A stretch of DNA of 64,000 nt from an uncultured Christensenella sp. (GTDB taxonomy: Bacteria > Bacillota > Clostridia > Christensenellales > Borkfalkiaceae): NCBI GenBank assembly GCA_910577555.1, contig CAJTLF010000003.1, positions 62,001 to 126,000 on the forward strand, written 5' to 3'. Positions 35,146 to 43,886 of this stretch are shown here, piece by piece (position 1 is the first letter of the stretch; each line of letters starts with the position of its first letter). Both the position numbers and the translations under genes were made by a program. The notes under the pieces are model-generated. The model made no database searches. It had not been told where the DNA came from and worked only from the letters and a program-made list of their open reading frames with translations.

Positions 35146-36684
35146 TTAAAAATTTTCAAGATTTTTTTTGTAAATAATATCGGCAATTTTAAGCCCGTCT
35201 GCCGCAGAACTCGTTATTCCGCCCGAGTAGCCACTGCCTTCGCCGCATGGGTAAAGCCCCTTTACCGAAACGCTTTCGCCCGTTTCATCGCGCAAAATAC
35301 GCACAGGCGATGAAAACCTGCTCTCCACCCCCGTAAGCACTGCGTCGGAAGAATCGAAGCCTTTCAATCTTTTACCCATATCCGGAATAGCCGCTTTCAG
35401 CGCGTCAACCGCCACCGCGGGCAAAATTTCTTTTAAAGGTGCGAACGCCGTTCCCGACGCGTAGGTAGGCTTGACGCTACCGAAACCGCAGGAAAGCCTG
35501 TCCTTTGCGAAGTCGCCGTAAAGCTGTACGGGCGCCTTGTAATTACCGCCGCCGACTAAGAACGCGCGACGCTCTATAGCGCGCTGAAACTCCATTCCGG
35601 CAAACAGACCTTCGCCCCAGTCGCTACCGTTCATTTGAACCATCAATGCGGCGTTAGAATTCACGCCGTCGCGGGCGTAAAGGCTCATACCGTTCGTAAC
35701 CACGCCGCCGCTCTCGCTTGCCGCGGGAATAACCACGCCGCCCGGACACATACAAAAAGTGAAAACGGTTCGCCCGTGAGCGTGTGAAACAAATTTATAA
35801 TCGGCGGCAGGCAACTTCGCTGCAAACTTGCCGTACTGAGCTTTCGAAATTACGCTTGCAAGATGCTCAATGCGCACGCCAACGGCGAACTCTCTCGGCG
35901 TCATTGCAACGCCCTGTTTATCGAGCGCAACGAACGTATCGCGGGCAGAATGCCCAAGAGCAAGAACTGCGGTTTTTACGGGCAATTCGCTCTCTTCCCC
36001 GCTGATTAAATTTTTTATCGATATACCCGTTAATTGCCCGTTTTTGGCGTTAAAACGCGTAAAAACAGTATTAAAAAAGTATTTTCCGCCGTTATTTTCA
36101 ATATATCGGCGTATATTCTGCAATACTGAAAACAGCTTATCGCTGCCTATATGCGGCTTGTTGAGATAAGTAATTTCTTCGGGCGCGCCAAACTTCGCAA
36201 ACAGCCGCAACACGTCTTTATTATAGCCGTCGTGTGTCTGCGTGTTCAGTTTTCCGTCCGAAAAAGTACCCGCCCCGCCTTCACCGAACTGCACGTTGGA
36301 ATTCTCGTTCAAACTTCCCGTTCTGAAGAAATTTTCTATTGTTTCACGGCGGTATTCCACCCGTTCGCCGCGCTCGATTATAATGGGAGCAAAACCCCTT
36401 TCAACCAACCGCAACGCACAAAAAATACCCGCCGGACCACTGCCTATTACGGCAACCGTCGGAGCGTTTTTAAGCCTTGCCGGCGGCTCGGCTACGGGTT
36501 CGATTTCGTCTGAAAAAGATATGGAATACACCCAGAAAAGGTTGTTTTTATCGCGCGCGTCGAGCGATTTTTTAAGTATTTTAAAACTGCACAACTTACC
36601 TTTAAGCTTGCTTCGGGCAATACGGACGAGTTTTTCTTCGCTCTCGCCTATATGCAATTTAACGCCGTCTAACCGATTAATCAT
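35146..36684 (-). CDS. FAD-dependent dehydrogenase (COG2509-type)
   Basis: 512 residues. A ~75-residue N-terminal domain precedes the dinucleotide-binding motif AVIGSGPAGIFCALRL (~82-97) and ERGERVEYR. GGAGTFSDGKLNTQ and the C-terminal YPCGEGSGYSGGITSSAADG are typical of the uncharacterised FAD-dependent proteins annotated COG2509. The substrate is unknown. It overlaps the other flavoprotein gene by 4 nt (ATGA), so the two are translationally coupled. Confidence 0.88.
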   Translation of the reverse strand: MINRLDGVKLHIGESEEKLVRIARSKLKGKLCSFKILKKSLDARDKNNLFWVYSISFSDEIEPVAEPPARLKNAPTVAVIGSGPAGIFCALRLVERGFAPIIIERGERVEYRRETIENFFRTGSLNENSNVQFGEGGAGTFSDGKLNTQTHDGYNKDVLRLFAKFGAPEEITYLNKPHIGSDKLFSVLQNIRRYIENNGGKYFFNTVFTRFNAKNGQLTGISIKNLISGEESELPVKTAVLALGHSARDTFVALDKQGVAMTPREFAVGVRIEHLASVISKAQYGKFAAKLPAADYKFVSHAHGRTVFTFCMCPGGVVIPAASESGGVVTNGMSLYARDGVNSNAALMVQMNGSDWGEGLFAGMEFQRAIERRAFLVGGGNYKAPVQLYGDFAKDRLSCGFGSVKPTYASGTAFAPLKEILPAVAVDALKAAIPDMGKRLKGFDSSDAVLTGVESRFSSPVRILRDETGESVSVKGLYPCGEGSGYSGGITSSAADGLKIADIIYKKNLENF

Positions 36685-37844
36685 AGTCTTTTAAGAATTG
36701 CTTCCGCAACTTTTTGCGCGCTCGTAAACGCCCATTGCAGGTTATAACCGCCGCAATCGCCGTCGGCATCGAGAACTTCTCCCGCAAAAAACAGATTTTT
36801 TACCAGTTTGCTCTCCAATTCGTCACTGATTTCGCTCACCTTTATCCCGCCACGCGTTACTTGGGCGTAATCAAACCCCATATTACCCGTTACGCTTAAA
36901 GTAAAGTTTTTTACCGTTGACGCGATTTTTTCGGGGTTGTCCGACCCGACGCGTTTAATTATAGCTCTGCCAATCTGGTTGTGCAGAGTACCGGATAACA
37001 GCTCGCTTGCCGGATAACCGAGCTTTTTCTTATTTAAAATATCGTTTTCTATCGTATTTTGGGTAATATCGGGTAAAAACTCAAGCGAAATCTCGCCTTT
37101 AGCACCCGCAAACACGGGAGAAACGGAAAAAATCGCGTTGCCCGAAACGCCGTAATCGGCAAAAATTACGTCGCCGTGGGCTTTGGCGGACTGTCCTTTG
37201 TCGTTTATTGCCGTAACGACACAATCGGCACGAATGCCTTTTAACTGCTTTATATTAGCCGTATCCGTTTTTAACTGCACCAAAGACGGGTAAACTTCGG
37301 TAACCGTGTGTCCCGCATTCTGCGCAAGAGCGTAAGGCGAATGCGATTTACATACGGGTTGCGCCACACCACCCGTACATATTACGGCATATTTTGCTGA
37401 AATTTGACTTCCGTCGGATAATTCAAAATTAAACCCGCCTTTATTTTTCATTTTTATTACGGTTGATGAAAGCATTATTTCAACGCCGTTTTTCTGCAAC
37501 GTAAACTTAAGGCTGTCCACCAAGGCAGACGCCTGCTTGCCAGCGGGATAAATTCTGCCCCGCTCGTCGGCAACGCATACGAGATTGAAAAGCTTTGCTC
37601 CCTCGTAAGGGTCGCCGCAAGCAATTTTACCTGCAAGGCGCGCGCCGCCGCCGTGATAGTGAGACGGGGTCATTTCGATATTTGAAATATTTCCCTGACC
37701 GTTGCCCGTCCGGGCAAGCTTTTTACCCAGCCTGTCCGCCGATTCTATCAAAGCGATTTTTAAATTTTTATTTTCGGAAAGACGGGCGGCGCACGCCATT
37801 CCCGCCGCGCCGCCGCCTATTACCGCCACGTCGTAAAAGTTCAT
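36681..37844 (-). CDS. HI0933/YhiN-like flavoprotein
   Basis: 387 residues, usual ~400. N-terminal FAD motif AVIGGGAAGMACAARL, then KKLARTGNGQGNISN, the family signature, and VTRGGIKVSEI and LDADGDCGGYNLQWAF near the C terminus. Members are annotated as NAD(P)/FAD-dependent oxidoreductase or aminoacetone-oxidase-like proteins; their reaction is not well established. It heads a two-gene unit with the COG2509-type flavoprotein. Confidence 0.88.
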   Translation of the reverse strand: MNFYDVAVIGGGAAGMACAARLSENKNLKIALIESADRLGKKLARTGNGQGNISNIEMTPSHYHGGGARLAGKIACGDPYEGAKLFNLVCVADERGRIYPAGKQASALVDSLKFTLQKNGVEIMLSSTVIKMKNKGGFNFELSDGSQISAKYAVICTGGVAQPVCKSHSPYALAQNAGHTVTEVYPSLVQLKTDTANIKQLKGIRADCVVTAINDKGQSAKAHGDVIFADYGVSGNAIFSVSPVFAGAKGEISLEFLPDITQNTIENDILNKKKLGYPASELLSGTLHNQIGRAIIKRVGSDNPEKIASTVKNFTLSVTGNMGFDYAQVTRGGIKVSEISDELESKLVKNLFFAGEVLDADGDCGGYNLQWAFTSAQKVAEAILKRL

Positions 37845-37876
37845 AAAAACATTTTACAACTAAATCTGCGTTTATG

Positions 37877-38386
37877 TCAACCTTTAAACTCGCAAAGCAA
37901 TTTTTCAAGCGTTTCAAGATGTAACTTTTCGTCTAAAATTATACGTGAAACAATTGCTTTTACTTTCTCGTTTTTTAAATATCTGAGCATTTTTTCATAG
38001 CCGCATATGGCGTGACGCTCACCCATTATATCGTTCTCGAGCATCTCTTTAAGACTGCGGCCGTAAGCCACGTACTTGCCCGAATAAAAGTCGTAACCGT
38101 TGGGCGGATAACGCGTATACACGGGCGCGGCGCCGAGTGCAAGAATGGTTTCGCCAAGCAAATCGAGATGGTGCATTTCGGCAACGGCTATACTCAATAA
38201 AGCGTCTGCATAGTTTTCGTAACTTTTCTTTGAAAAGAAAAAAGAGTGATAAACGTATTGCAAGGTTGCGTTCAGTTCGCCCGTCGAAGTTGCATAAGCA
38301 GGGGAAATTATTTTAAGGCTTAACGCATCGGGGCAGATTCCTTCGGTAGTGGGATAAGGCAAATCAACACATAGAGCTTTAGGCAT
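37877..38386 (-). CDS. Ferritin-like di-metal protein
   Basis: 169 residues from ATG 38384-38386. A four-helix bundle is suggested by spaced carboxylate motifs: Glu in GELNATLQYVYH, ExxH in AEMHHLDLLGE, Glu in MGERHAICGYEKM, and ExxH in DEKLHLETLE. These form a typical di-iron or di-manganese site of ferritin-like or manganese-catalase-like proteins. It may serve metal storage or oxidative defence. A longer frame open to 38455 would have to be translated from the uvrA terminator hairpin, so I use the internal start even though no Shine-Dalgarno precedes it. Confidence 0.8.
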   Translation of the reverse strand: MPKALCVDLPYPTTEGICPDALSLKIISPAYATSTGELNATLQYVYHSFFFSKKSYENYADALLSIAVAEMHHLDLLGETILALGAAPVYTRYPPNGYDFYSGKYVAYGRSLKEMLENDIMGERHAICGYEKMLRYLKNEKVKAIVSRIILDEKLHLETLEKLLCEFKG

Positions 38387-38397
38387 AATACACGATA

Positions 38398-38444
38398 TGA
38401 AAAACCGCCGTATTTTGTTCAAACTAAAACAAAATACGGCGGTT
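38398..38444 (-). terminator. Terminator of uvrBA
   Basis: A perfect 17-bp stem (AACCGCCGTATTTTGTT and complement) with an 8-nt loop is followed on the minus strand by TTTTT. It lies 65 nt behind the uvrA stop and only 16 nt before the ferritin-like start. Confidence 0.88.
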
Positions 38445-38508
38445 ATGTGTGACATAGTACTTTATAAAATTAAGTTTTGCAAATTTTAACGGGCTAAAAC
38501 ACCATAAA

Positions 38509-41328
38509 TCAGACTTTTAATACCTTTTTAAGAAATTGACCCGTGTAACTTTCAGGCACTTGCGCAACAGCTTCGGGCGTGCCGCAAGCAATGATTTCAC
38601 CGCCCTTATCTCCGCCTTCGGGTCCCAAATCTATGAGCCAGTCGGCACACTTTATTACGTCGAGATTATGCTCGATTACGAGTACGGTGTTACCGCCGCT
38701 CCTTAACCTTAAGAGTATGCTTATGAGCTTATCCACGTCGTAACTGTGCAAACCCGTGGTGGGTTCGTCGAGTATATAGAAGGTTTTGCCCGTACTTCTC
38801 TTTGACAATTCGGTTGCGAGCTTAACCCTTTGTGCCTCGCCGCCCGAAAGCGTTGTCGCGCTCTGCCCGAGCTTTATATAGCCCAACCCGACGTCGCATA
38901 GAGTTGCCAATTTATTATGAATTGCGGAAACGGGTTTAAAGAACTCCGCCCCTTCTTCCACCGTCATTTCAAGCACGTCCGAAATACTCTTACCCTTATA
39001 TTTTACTTCCAATGTTTCACGGTTGTAACGCTTTCCGCCGCACACTTCGCAAGGCACGTAAATATCGGGTAAGAAGTGCATTTCTATCGTAATAATTCCG
39101 TCGCCCTGACAGTGTTCGCAACGCCCGCCCGCTACGTTGAACGAAAATCTTCCGCTCTTATAGCCGCGTTCTTTTGCGTCCGGAGTAGCCGCGAACAGGT
39201 CACGAATCATCGTAAATACGCCCGTATAAGTTGCAGGATTACTGCGGGGCGTTCTGCCTATTGGCTGCTGGTCGATTGCAATAATTTTATCGAAATTTTC
39301 CAACCCTTCTATTTTATCGAATTTGCCCAAAAGCTGTCGCGCGCCGTTAAGATTATTTGCAAGATATGGATAAATTATTTCGTTTACCAAACTCGACTTA
39401 CCGCTACCCGAAACGCCCGTAACCGCCGTAATAAGCCCGACGGGAACTTCCACGTTGACGCCTTTGAGATTGTTCTGACGGCAACCGCTTATTTTCAGCG
39501 TCCTTCCGTCAGGCTTTTGCCTTGCGGCAGGAACGCTTATAGTGCGCCTGCCCGAAAGATAGTCGCCCGTAATGGAACGCGGCTCGTTGATTATATCTTG
39601 CATACTGCCGCACGCCACCACTTCGCCGCCGTGAACGCCCGCTTTCGGACCTATATCCACGATATAATCAGCCGCGCGCATAGTATCTTCGTCGTGTTCA
39701 ACGACTATGAGCGTATTACCAAGGTCGCGCAAGCCCAACAGAGATTGCAGTAACTTTTCATTGTCGCGCTGGTGCAAGCCTATGCTCGGCTCGTCAAGAA
39801 TATACAAAACGCCGGTAAGCGCACTGCCTATTTGCGTTGCAAGACGGATACGCTGACTTTCACCGCCCGACAGAGTTGCCGCACTGCGCGAAAGCGTGAG
39901 ATAACCAAGCCCCACGTTGCGCAAAAAGCTGATTCTGTTATCTATTTCCTTTATGATGCTGTCCGCAATCATATGCTCGGTAGGAGTAAACTCGGTTGCA
40001 TCGGTATAAGCCTTTACGTCGTCGACAGCCATATCGCAGACTTCGGCGATATTTTTGCCGCCTACAGTGACTGCAAGGGCTTCCTTTTTCAATCTTTTGC
40101 CGCGGCAGACGGGACAATCGGTGGTGCGCATATAGCGTTCTATGTCCCACTTTACCCCTTCGGACTGGGTTTGGGTATACCTACGCTGTAAATTGGTTGC
40201 AAACCCTTCCCACGATTTTTCGTAACTGCCCGTGAAATGGTACGCACTGTAACTCATCTCTATTTTCTCGCCGCCGTTGCCGTACATAAGCATATCGTAA
40301 ACTTCTTTGGAAAGCTCGGAAACAGGCACGTCAAGCGAAAAACCGTAAACTTTCGAAAGGGCGTTGAGATACATCTGCGTCATTGACGAAGAATCAAGAT
40401 TCCAGCCGCTTATCTTTATCGCCCCGTCGCGCAAGGTTTTGGACTTGTCGGGGCAGATTAAATCGGGGTCTACGAGTTGTTTGAACCCCAAGCCCGAGCA
40501 TTCGGGGCACGCACCCCACGGCGTATTGAACGAAAACAGTCTCGGCTCTATCTCTTCGATTGAAATACCGCACTCGGGGCAGGCGTATTTTGTGGAATAA
40601 AGCTCTTCTTTACCGTCACAGTCGATTACAACCAACCCTTCGGCAAGTTTTAAGGCGTTTTCCAAGCTATCGGTAAGCCTTTTTAACAGTCCGTCCTTTA
40701 TAACCAGCCTGTCCACTACGACCGAAATATTATGACGGATATTTTTTTCGAGCTTTATATCTTCCTGCAAGTCGTAAATTATACCGTCGACCTTAACTCT
40801 TGCGTAGCCGCTCTTTTTGTACGACGCAAGCTCCTTTACGAACTCACCCTTTTTGCCGCGGACTACGGGAGCCTCGACTATGATTTTACTGCCCGCAGGC
40901 AAGAGCATTACTTTATCGGCAATTTCGTCCACCGACTGACGGCGGATTTCACGCCCGCACTTAGGACAGTGCGGAACACCGACGCGCGCAAACAAAAGAC
41001 GGAAATAATCGTAAATTTCCGTTACCGTTCCAACCGTCGAGCGCGGGTTGTGCGACGTGGTTTTCTGGTCGATTGAAATTGCTGGGGAAAGCCCGTCTAT
41101 AAGCTCCACGTCGGGCTTTTCCATCTGACCCAAAAACTGTCTGGCGTACGACGACAGACTTTCTATATACCGCCTTTGACCTTCGGCAAAAATAGTATCG
41201 AACGCGAGCGTCGATTTACCGCTGCCCGAAAGCCCCGTAAATACAGTAAGAGTATTGCGGGGGATATGCACGTCGATATTTTTAAGATTATTTTCCTTTG
41301 CGCCTTTGATATAAATTTCTTCTTTCAT
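38509..41328 (-). CDS. uvrA: Excinuclease ABC subunit A
   Basis: 939 residues, normal length. Two ABC ATPase halves: Walker A GLSGSGKST (N-terminal) and GVSGSGKSS (C-terminal), signatures LSGGESQR and LSGGEAQR, and Walker B LDEPSIGLH and LDEPTTGLH. Zinc-finger cysteines are seen in CPKCG, CPECG, CPECSG and CEHCQGDG/CEVCGG. UvrA finds bulky DNA lesions and loads UvrB for nucleotide excision repair. Its start overlaps the uvrB stop by 4 nt. Confidence 0.98.
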   Translation of the reverse strand: MKEEIYIKGAKENNLKNIDVHIPRNTLTVFTGLSGSGKSTLAFDTIFAEGQRRYIESLSSYARQFLGQMEKPDVELIDGLSPAISIDQKTTSHNPRSTVGTVTEIYDYFRLLFARVGVPHCPKCGREIRRQSVDEIADKVMLLPAGSKIIVEAPVVRGKKGEFVKELASYKKSGYARVKVDGIIYDLQEDIKLEKNIRHNISVVVDRLVIKDGLLKRLTDSLENALKLAEGLVVIDCDGKEELYSTKYACPECGISIEEIEPRLFSFNTPWGACPECSGLGFKQLVDPDLICPDKSKTLRDGAIKISGWNLDSSSMTQMYLNALSKVYGFSLDVPVSELSKEVYDMLMYGNGGEKIEMSYSAYHFTGSYEKSWEGFATNLQRRYTQTQSEGVKWDIERYMRTTDCPVCRGKRLKKEALAVTVGGKNIAEVCDMAVDDVKAYTDATEFTPTEHMIADSIIKEIDNRISFLRNVGLGYLTLSRSAATLSGGESQRIRLATQIGSALTGVLYILDEPSIGLHQRDNEKLLQSLLGLRDLGNTLIVVEHDEDTMRAADYIVDIGPKAGVHGGEVVACGSMQDIINEPRSITGDYLSGRRTISVPAARQKPDGRTLKISGCRQNNLKGVNVEVPVGLITAVTGVSGSGKSSLVNEIIYPYLANNLNGARQLLGKFDKIEGLENFDKIIAIDQQPIGRTPRSNPATYTGVFTMIRDLFAATPDAKERGYKSGRFSFNVAGGRCEHCQGDGIITIEMHFLPDIYVPCEVCGGKRYNRETLEVKYKGKSISDVLEMTVEEGAEFFKPVSAIHNKLATLCDVGLGYIKLGQSATTLSGGEAQRVKLATELSKRSTGKTFYILDEPTTGLHSYDVDKLISILLRLRSGGNTVLVIEHNLDVIKCADWLIDLGPEGGDKGGEIIACGTPEAVAQVPESYTGQFLKKVLKV

Positions 41329-43292
41329 GATTTCTTTATTTTCAATAGTTTCTTCTTTAATTGAGAAATGGTGTCGCGGATTTCAATCGCCTTTTCAAAA
41401 TCGAGCTGAGCGGACGCGACCTTCATTAACGCCTTTAACTTTTCTATCTCTTTGGGGATATCGGCGGGCTTGATATCGTCCGCAGACGACTTTTTACCCG
41501 TTATCCCTATTGAGTTTTTGACTTCTTTTATAATGGTTTTAGGCACGATGCCGTGCGCCTCATTGTAATCGGACTGAATTTTGCGGCGGCGGTTGGTTTC
41601 GTCGATAGCCCTGCGCATACTGCCCGTTATTTCGTCGGCGTACATTATAACCCGACCTTCGGCATTTCGTGCCGCCCTGCCTATTGTCTGGACGAGCGAA
41701 GTTTCACTGCGCAAAAAACCTTCTTTATCTGCGTCGAGTATAGCCACGAGCTTAACTTCGGGTAAATCAAGACCTTCTCGCAACAAGTTAATACCGCACA
41801 AAACGTCAAATTCACCGCCGCGAAGCCCGTTGATTATATCTATGCGCTCCAACGCGTCTATATCGCTGTGCATATAGCGAACTTTAAGCCCGTGTTCCTT
41901 TAAATAGTCGGTAAGGCTTTCCGCCATTTTTTTCGTGAGCGTAGTAACGAGTATGCGCCCGCCGCCCGCAATCACAGCCTTTGCTTCGCCGAGCAAATCG
42001 TCAATTTGGGTTTTGGTGGGGCGAATGGAAACTTCGGGGTCTAAAAGTCCCGTGGGGCGGATAATCTGCTCGACGGTATTACCCGCCTGTTCAAGCTCGT
42101 ACGGCGCGGGCGTTGCCGATACGCAAATGAGCTGCGGAACGCGCCCGTCAAATTCTTCAAAGGTAAGCGGACGGTTGTCGTAAGCCGACTGCAAGCGGAA
42201 ACCGTAGCCGACGAGATTTTCTTTTCTTGACCTGTCGCCGTGATACATGGCGCGGATTTGGGGTATCGTGATATGGCTTTCATCTATAAAGACGAGAAAC
42301 TTACCCGCGGGGAAATAGTCCAAAAGCGTAAACGACGGCTCTCCGGGAGCGCGTCCGTCGAAGTATCGGCTGTAATTTTCCACGCCGCTGCAATAGCCTA
42401 TTTCCCGCATCATTTCAAGGTCGTAAGTAGTGCGCTGTTCAAGCCTTTGGGCTTCGAGCAGTTTGCCTTCGTCGCGGAACGCCTTTACTTCGTCGTGCAT
42501 ATCCCGCTCAATCATAGAGAGTGCACTCTGCATTTTGTCATTGCCAACGGCGTATTGGCTTGCGGGGAATATGAGCGCGTGTTTCAGTTCGGAAATTATA
42601 TTGCCCGTGAGCGCGTCTTCTTCGCAGATTTTATCTATTTCGTCGCCGAAAAATTCGACGCGTATTGCTATTTCCGAATTGCTCGCAGGGAAAATTTCTA
42701 CCGTGTCGCCGCGAACGCGGAACGAAGAACGCTGAAAATCTATATCCCGCCTTGCGTACTGAATTTCGACCAGCTTTTTAATTAGCGCGTCGCGCTCTAA
42801 CTCCATACCCGGACGCAACGAAATTGCAAGACGGAAATACTCTTCCGGCGCACCCAAGCCGTAAATACAACTGACCGACGCAACAACGATTACGTCGTCC
42901 CTTTCGCCGAGCGAACTCGTAGCCGAGTTGCGGAGCTTGTCTATTTCGTCGTTAAGGCTCATATCCTTTTCGATATAAGTATCGGTTGACGGTATGTAGC
43001 TTTCGGGCTGATAATAGTCGTAATACGAAACGAAATACTCCACGCGATTGTTGGGGAAAAACTCCTTAAACTCGTTACAGAGCTGAGCCGCGAGCGTCTT
43101 ATTATGGGCGATAACCAAAGTGGGACGGTTTACGTTTTTTATAACGTTAGCCATAGTAAACGTTTTACCGCTGCCCGTTACGCCCACGAGCACTTGCGTG
43201 CGTATGCCGTCCAGCACGCCTTCGGTAAGGCTTTGAATAGCTTGCGGCTGGTCGCCCGTAGGATTAAATTTCGAACGCAATTCAAACTTCAT
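41325..43292 (-). CDS. uvrB: Excinuclease ABC subunit B
   Basis: 655 residues. Helicase-type Walker A GVTGSGKTFT, the DNA-inserting beta-hairpin YYDYYQPESYIPSTDTY, DEAD-like DESH (FIDESHITIPQ), motif VI QTIGRAARN, and a C-terminal UVR coiled domain (LDFEKAIEIRDTI) for UvrC contact. It verifies damage and recruits UvrC. Transcribed first in uvrBA. No Shine-Dalgarno; a TATAAT ends 11 nt before the ATG. Confidence 0.98.
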   Translation of the reverse strand: MKFELRSKFNPTGDQPQAIQSLTEGVLDGIRTQVLVGVTGSGKTFTMANVIKNVNRPTLVIAHNKTLAAQLCNEFKEFFPNNRVEYFVSYYDYYQPESYIPSTDTYIEKDMSLNDEIDKLRNSATSSLGERDDVIVVASVSCIYGLGAPEEYFRLAISLRPGMELERDALIKKLVEIQYARRDIDFQRSSFRVRGDTVEIFPASNSEIAIRVEFFGDEIDKICEEDALTGNIISELKHALIFPASQYAVGNDKMQSALSMIERDMHDEVKAFRDEGKLLEAQRLEQRTTYDLEMMREIGYCSGVENYSRYFDGRAPGEPSFTLLDYFPAGKFLVFIDESHITIPQIRAMYHGDRSRKENLVGYGFRLQSAYDNRPLTFEEFDGRVPQLICVSATPAPYELEQAGNTVEQIIRPTGLLDPEVSIRPTKTQIDDLLGEAKAVIAGGGRILVTTLTKKMAESLTDYLKEHGLKVRYMHSDIDALERIDIINGLRGGEFDVLCGINLLREGLDLPEVKLVAILDADKEGFLRSETSLVQTIGRAARNAEGRVIMYADEITGSMRRAIDETNRRRKIQSDYNEAHGIVPKTIIKEVKNSIGITGKKSSADDIKPADIPKEIEKLKALMKVASAQLDFEKAIEIRDTISQLKKKLLKIKKS

Positions 43293-43303
43293 AATCTTAG
43301 TAA

Positions 43304-43332
43304 ATTATAACCCATTTTTAAAATTTTTACAA
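43304..43332 (-). promoter_or_regulatory. Promoter of uvrBA
   Basis: TTGTAA (43327-43332), a 17-nt spacer and TATAAT (43304-43309) on the minus strand, giving a leader of about 5 nt. No clear LexA box (GAAC-N4-GTTC type) was found, although partial GTTC motifs occur near 43340. Confidence 0.65.
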
Positions 43333-43387
43333 CAATTTGAACGCCATTTTCAGTAAAAAATAAACTTTTGTTTGTGTTAAAAAATAT

Positions 43388-43404
43388 TATCTGTCATACA
43401 GATA
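43388..43404. promoter_or_regulatory. Inverted repeat, possible operator
   Basis: TATCTGT-CAT-ACAGATA, a 7-bp inverted repeat with a 3-nt centre. It lies between divergent uvrB and the DUF6809-like gene, 63 nt upstream of the latter's ATG. Confidence 0.4.
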
Positions 43405-43466
43405 ACTACTGACTTTTATATACTTAACAGTTAAAATATATTTATAAATTTTAATGGAGCAATAAA

Positions 43467-43733
43467 ATGTCAAAAATTTTCGAAATTTATTTAATGGATT
43501 TGGAAAATAAAAAAATACCCGTTAGCGAAACTTATTCTGATATCTACAATAATACTGAAGATTTATTTAACGAATTAAAAAAAGAATTAACGGAAAAACA
43601 AAACGATAAATTATTAAAACTATACGAATTAACATTAGATATATCTGTAGAAACAGAAAAAACTGCTTATATCGCGGGTTTTAAATCAGGATTAGAATTG
43701 GCTGTGGAAGCTTTAATTAATTCGGAAGAATAA
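43467..43733 (+). CDS. DUF6809-like small protein, 88 residues
   Basis: Acidic alpha-helical protein. A central KKELTEKQNDKLLKLYEL segment is followed by SVETEKTAYIAGFKSGLELAVEAL, which resembles the C-terminal part of DUF6809 proteins, short clostridial proteins of unknown function. Its start has GGAG 9 nt upstream. The gene is AT-rich (many AAA/TTA codons), unlike its neighbours and like the genes at 12.3-13.0 kb, so it may have been acquired. It ends before a strong terminator. Confidence 0.65.
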   Translation: MSKIFEIYLMDLENKKIPVSETYSDIYNNTEDLFNELKKELTEKQNDKLLKLYELTLDISVETEKTAYIAGFKSGLELAVEALINSEE

Positions 43734-43838
43734 TAATTGCGAGTAAAACTCATTGTTTGTGGTGTTACTTTAATTTTTTAAGAGATTTCTCGGCAAGCTT
43801 GAAATGACATTATGGACGGTTTTCTTTATACGATAATG

Positions 43839-43876
43839 AAAAGCCGCGCGGGCAATTTGCCCGCGCGGCTTTTTTA
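43839..43876. terminator. Bidirectional terminator between the DUF6809-like gene and pnp
   Basis: AAAAGCCGCGCGGGC pairs with its exact complement across a 4-nt AATT loop, with A and T runs at either end. Confidence 0.9.
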
Positions 43877-43886
43877 CTACTATAAA

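Noticed and set aside
38387..38455. N-terminal extension of the ferritin-like gene
   Set aside because: These codons are the uvrA terminator hairpin; the encoded residues do not resemble the family.
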